Origin: Saccoglossus kowalevskii
Lineage: Eukaryota; Hemichordata; Enteropneusta; Harrimaniidae
Assembly: GCF_000003605.2 (NCBI RefSeq)
Contig: NW_003157914.1
Location: 1-24,428, forward strand
Reading direction: 5' to 3'
DNA length: 24,428 nucleotides
A model generated the notes under the pieces. The model was not told the DNA's origin. It searched no databases and saw nothing but the letters and a program-made list of their open reading frames with translations. The position numbers and the translations under genes are program-made. Below, in pieces: positions 24,111-24,428 of the stretch (position 1 is the stretch's first letter; each line of letters opens with the position of its first letter).

Positions 24111-24197
24111 ATGAATACCTTCCCGATACAAGCATTTCATGAACAAATACACTCAAATTTATTGTGGATTCTATCTGTGAAAAATATATTGAAACAA

Positions 24198-24212
24198 GTC
24201 ATTGAAAATGAC
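24198..24212. repeat. Short inverted repeat GTCATT-gaa-AATGAC
   Basis: A perfect 6-bp stem with a 3-nt loop in the unique flank. It is followed by ACAGTCCCC and the A/T run at 24224-24237. Too short to call a terminator or element end. Confidence 0.5.
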
Positions 24213-24341
24213 ACAGTCCCCGTAAAATTTTTTTAAAGTTCTCTTTGTGCTCGTCATATCAAAGCGGAGGGGTTGTCGCGAGCATGTCCTTGAAACTTGA
24301 GTTCCAAGTGGCGTATACAACAGATTGTTTATTTACATCAA

Positions 24342-24351
24342 AACACGTGTT
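24342..24351. repeat. 10-bp palindrome AACACGTGTT
   Basis: A perfect palindrome centred on CACGTG, a canonical E-box core, in the unique flank. No nearby start site or gene supports a regulatory role; recorded as a sequence feature only. Confidence 0.4.
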
Positions 24352-24366
24352 CTGTGTAGTAGTAAT

Positions 24367-24399
24367 ATGGCCAAAATTAAACAGCCGTTATTCGGCCAT
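24367..24399. repeat. Inverted repeat ATGGCC ... GGCCAT
   Basis: 6-bp arms enclose 21 bp. The right-hand arm read on the minus strand gives AAAGATGGCC, and the left arm on the plus strand gives ATATGGCC. No function can be assigned. Confidence 0.35.
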
Positions 24400-24428
24400 C
24401 TTTGATCTGATTATGAAACACACTGATA

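Larger units (their letters stand above)
24111..24428. other. Non-repetitive flank, no gene recognised
   Basis: Identity to the satellite ends after GCATAC at 24110. The remaining 318 bp are about 36% G+C, with no further unit copies, no recognisable coding domain, no tRNA-like fold that I could see and no long terminal repeat. It contains several short inverted repeats (24198-24212, 24248-24284, 24342-24351, 24367-24399) and an A/T run at 24224-24237. The density of short inverted repeats would fit a decayed non-autonomous transposon, but I cannot identify one. It could equally be ordinary intergenic or intronic DNA. Confidence 0.7.

Noticed and set aside
24111-24236. Plus-strand open frame of 41 codons starting at the array junction
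   Set aside because: Short, AT-rich, with no recognisable domain or start context. A frame of this length is expected by chance in 36% G+C DNA over six frames.
24171-24332. Minus-strand stop-free stretch of 53 codons (first ATG at 24257, 28 codons)
   Set aside because: No recognisable domain, no clear splice sites or start context. It could be an exon fragment or decayed element, but a translated search against bivalve and other invertebrate proteins would be needed to say so.

Overview
This window is almost entirely one tandem satellite array. Positions 1-24110 hold 395 complete head-to-tail copies of a 61-bp unit plus a final copy cut off after 43 bp. Positions 24111-24428 are single-copy-looking flank. 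I see no protein gene, RNA gene or mobile element that I can support. The copy count comes from walking the phase by hand: with every single-base length change I found included, the arithmetic closes exactly. The left end of the array lies outside the window.

A long, uninterrupted, highly similar non-coding array with a moderately AT-rich flank (about 36% G+C against about 44% in the unit) points to a eukaryotic nuclear genome, at a satellite or heterochromatic locus. An invertebrate animal is my guess from general appearance only; nothing here proves a taxon or a chromosome position (centromere, subtelomere or interstitial). There are no telomeric repeats and no CENP-B box.

The interesting content is the history written in the array. 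In unit coordinates (1 = first C of CCTGAC; 62-122 is a consensus copy) nearly all variation falls at a few sites: 18 T/A, 22-23 GG/AT, 27 C/T, 30 T/A, 35-38 (ACACGC and its variants), 45 C/G and 52 A/C. Strings of these variants act as barcodes and reveal multi-unit duplications at 0.2 to 9.3 kb distance. Main cases: 4575-5302 = 12300-13031 (extended version at 15772-16625); 8411-8775 plus 9506-9989 joined as 14069-14917; 11023-11632 = 20348-20896 less one unit; 13154-13580 = 18212-18638; a perfect 244-bp tandem duplication at 19860-20347; a six-unit family carrying an ACTAGT site at 11694-12177; and three patches of alternating 122-bp dimers. There is no single regular higher-order repeat. 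The pattern fits repeated unequal exchange, local duplication and short-tract conversion.

Other points: six single-base indels are crowded into about 93 bp (5209-5301) exactly at the end of a duplicated block, which suggests an assembly or consensus problem. The one constant CpG of the unit (37-38) varies mostly to TpG or CpA, as expected from methylated-cytosine decay. The right-hand edge copies are more degenerate. Short minus-strand reading frames appear only where 60-bp units cluster and are artefacts of the repeat.
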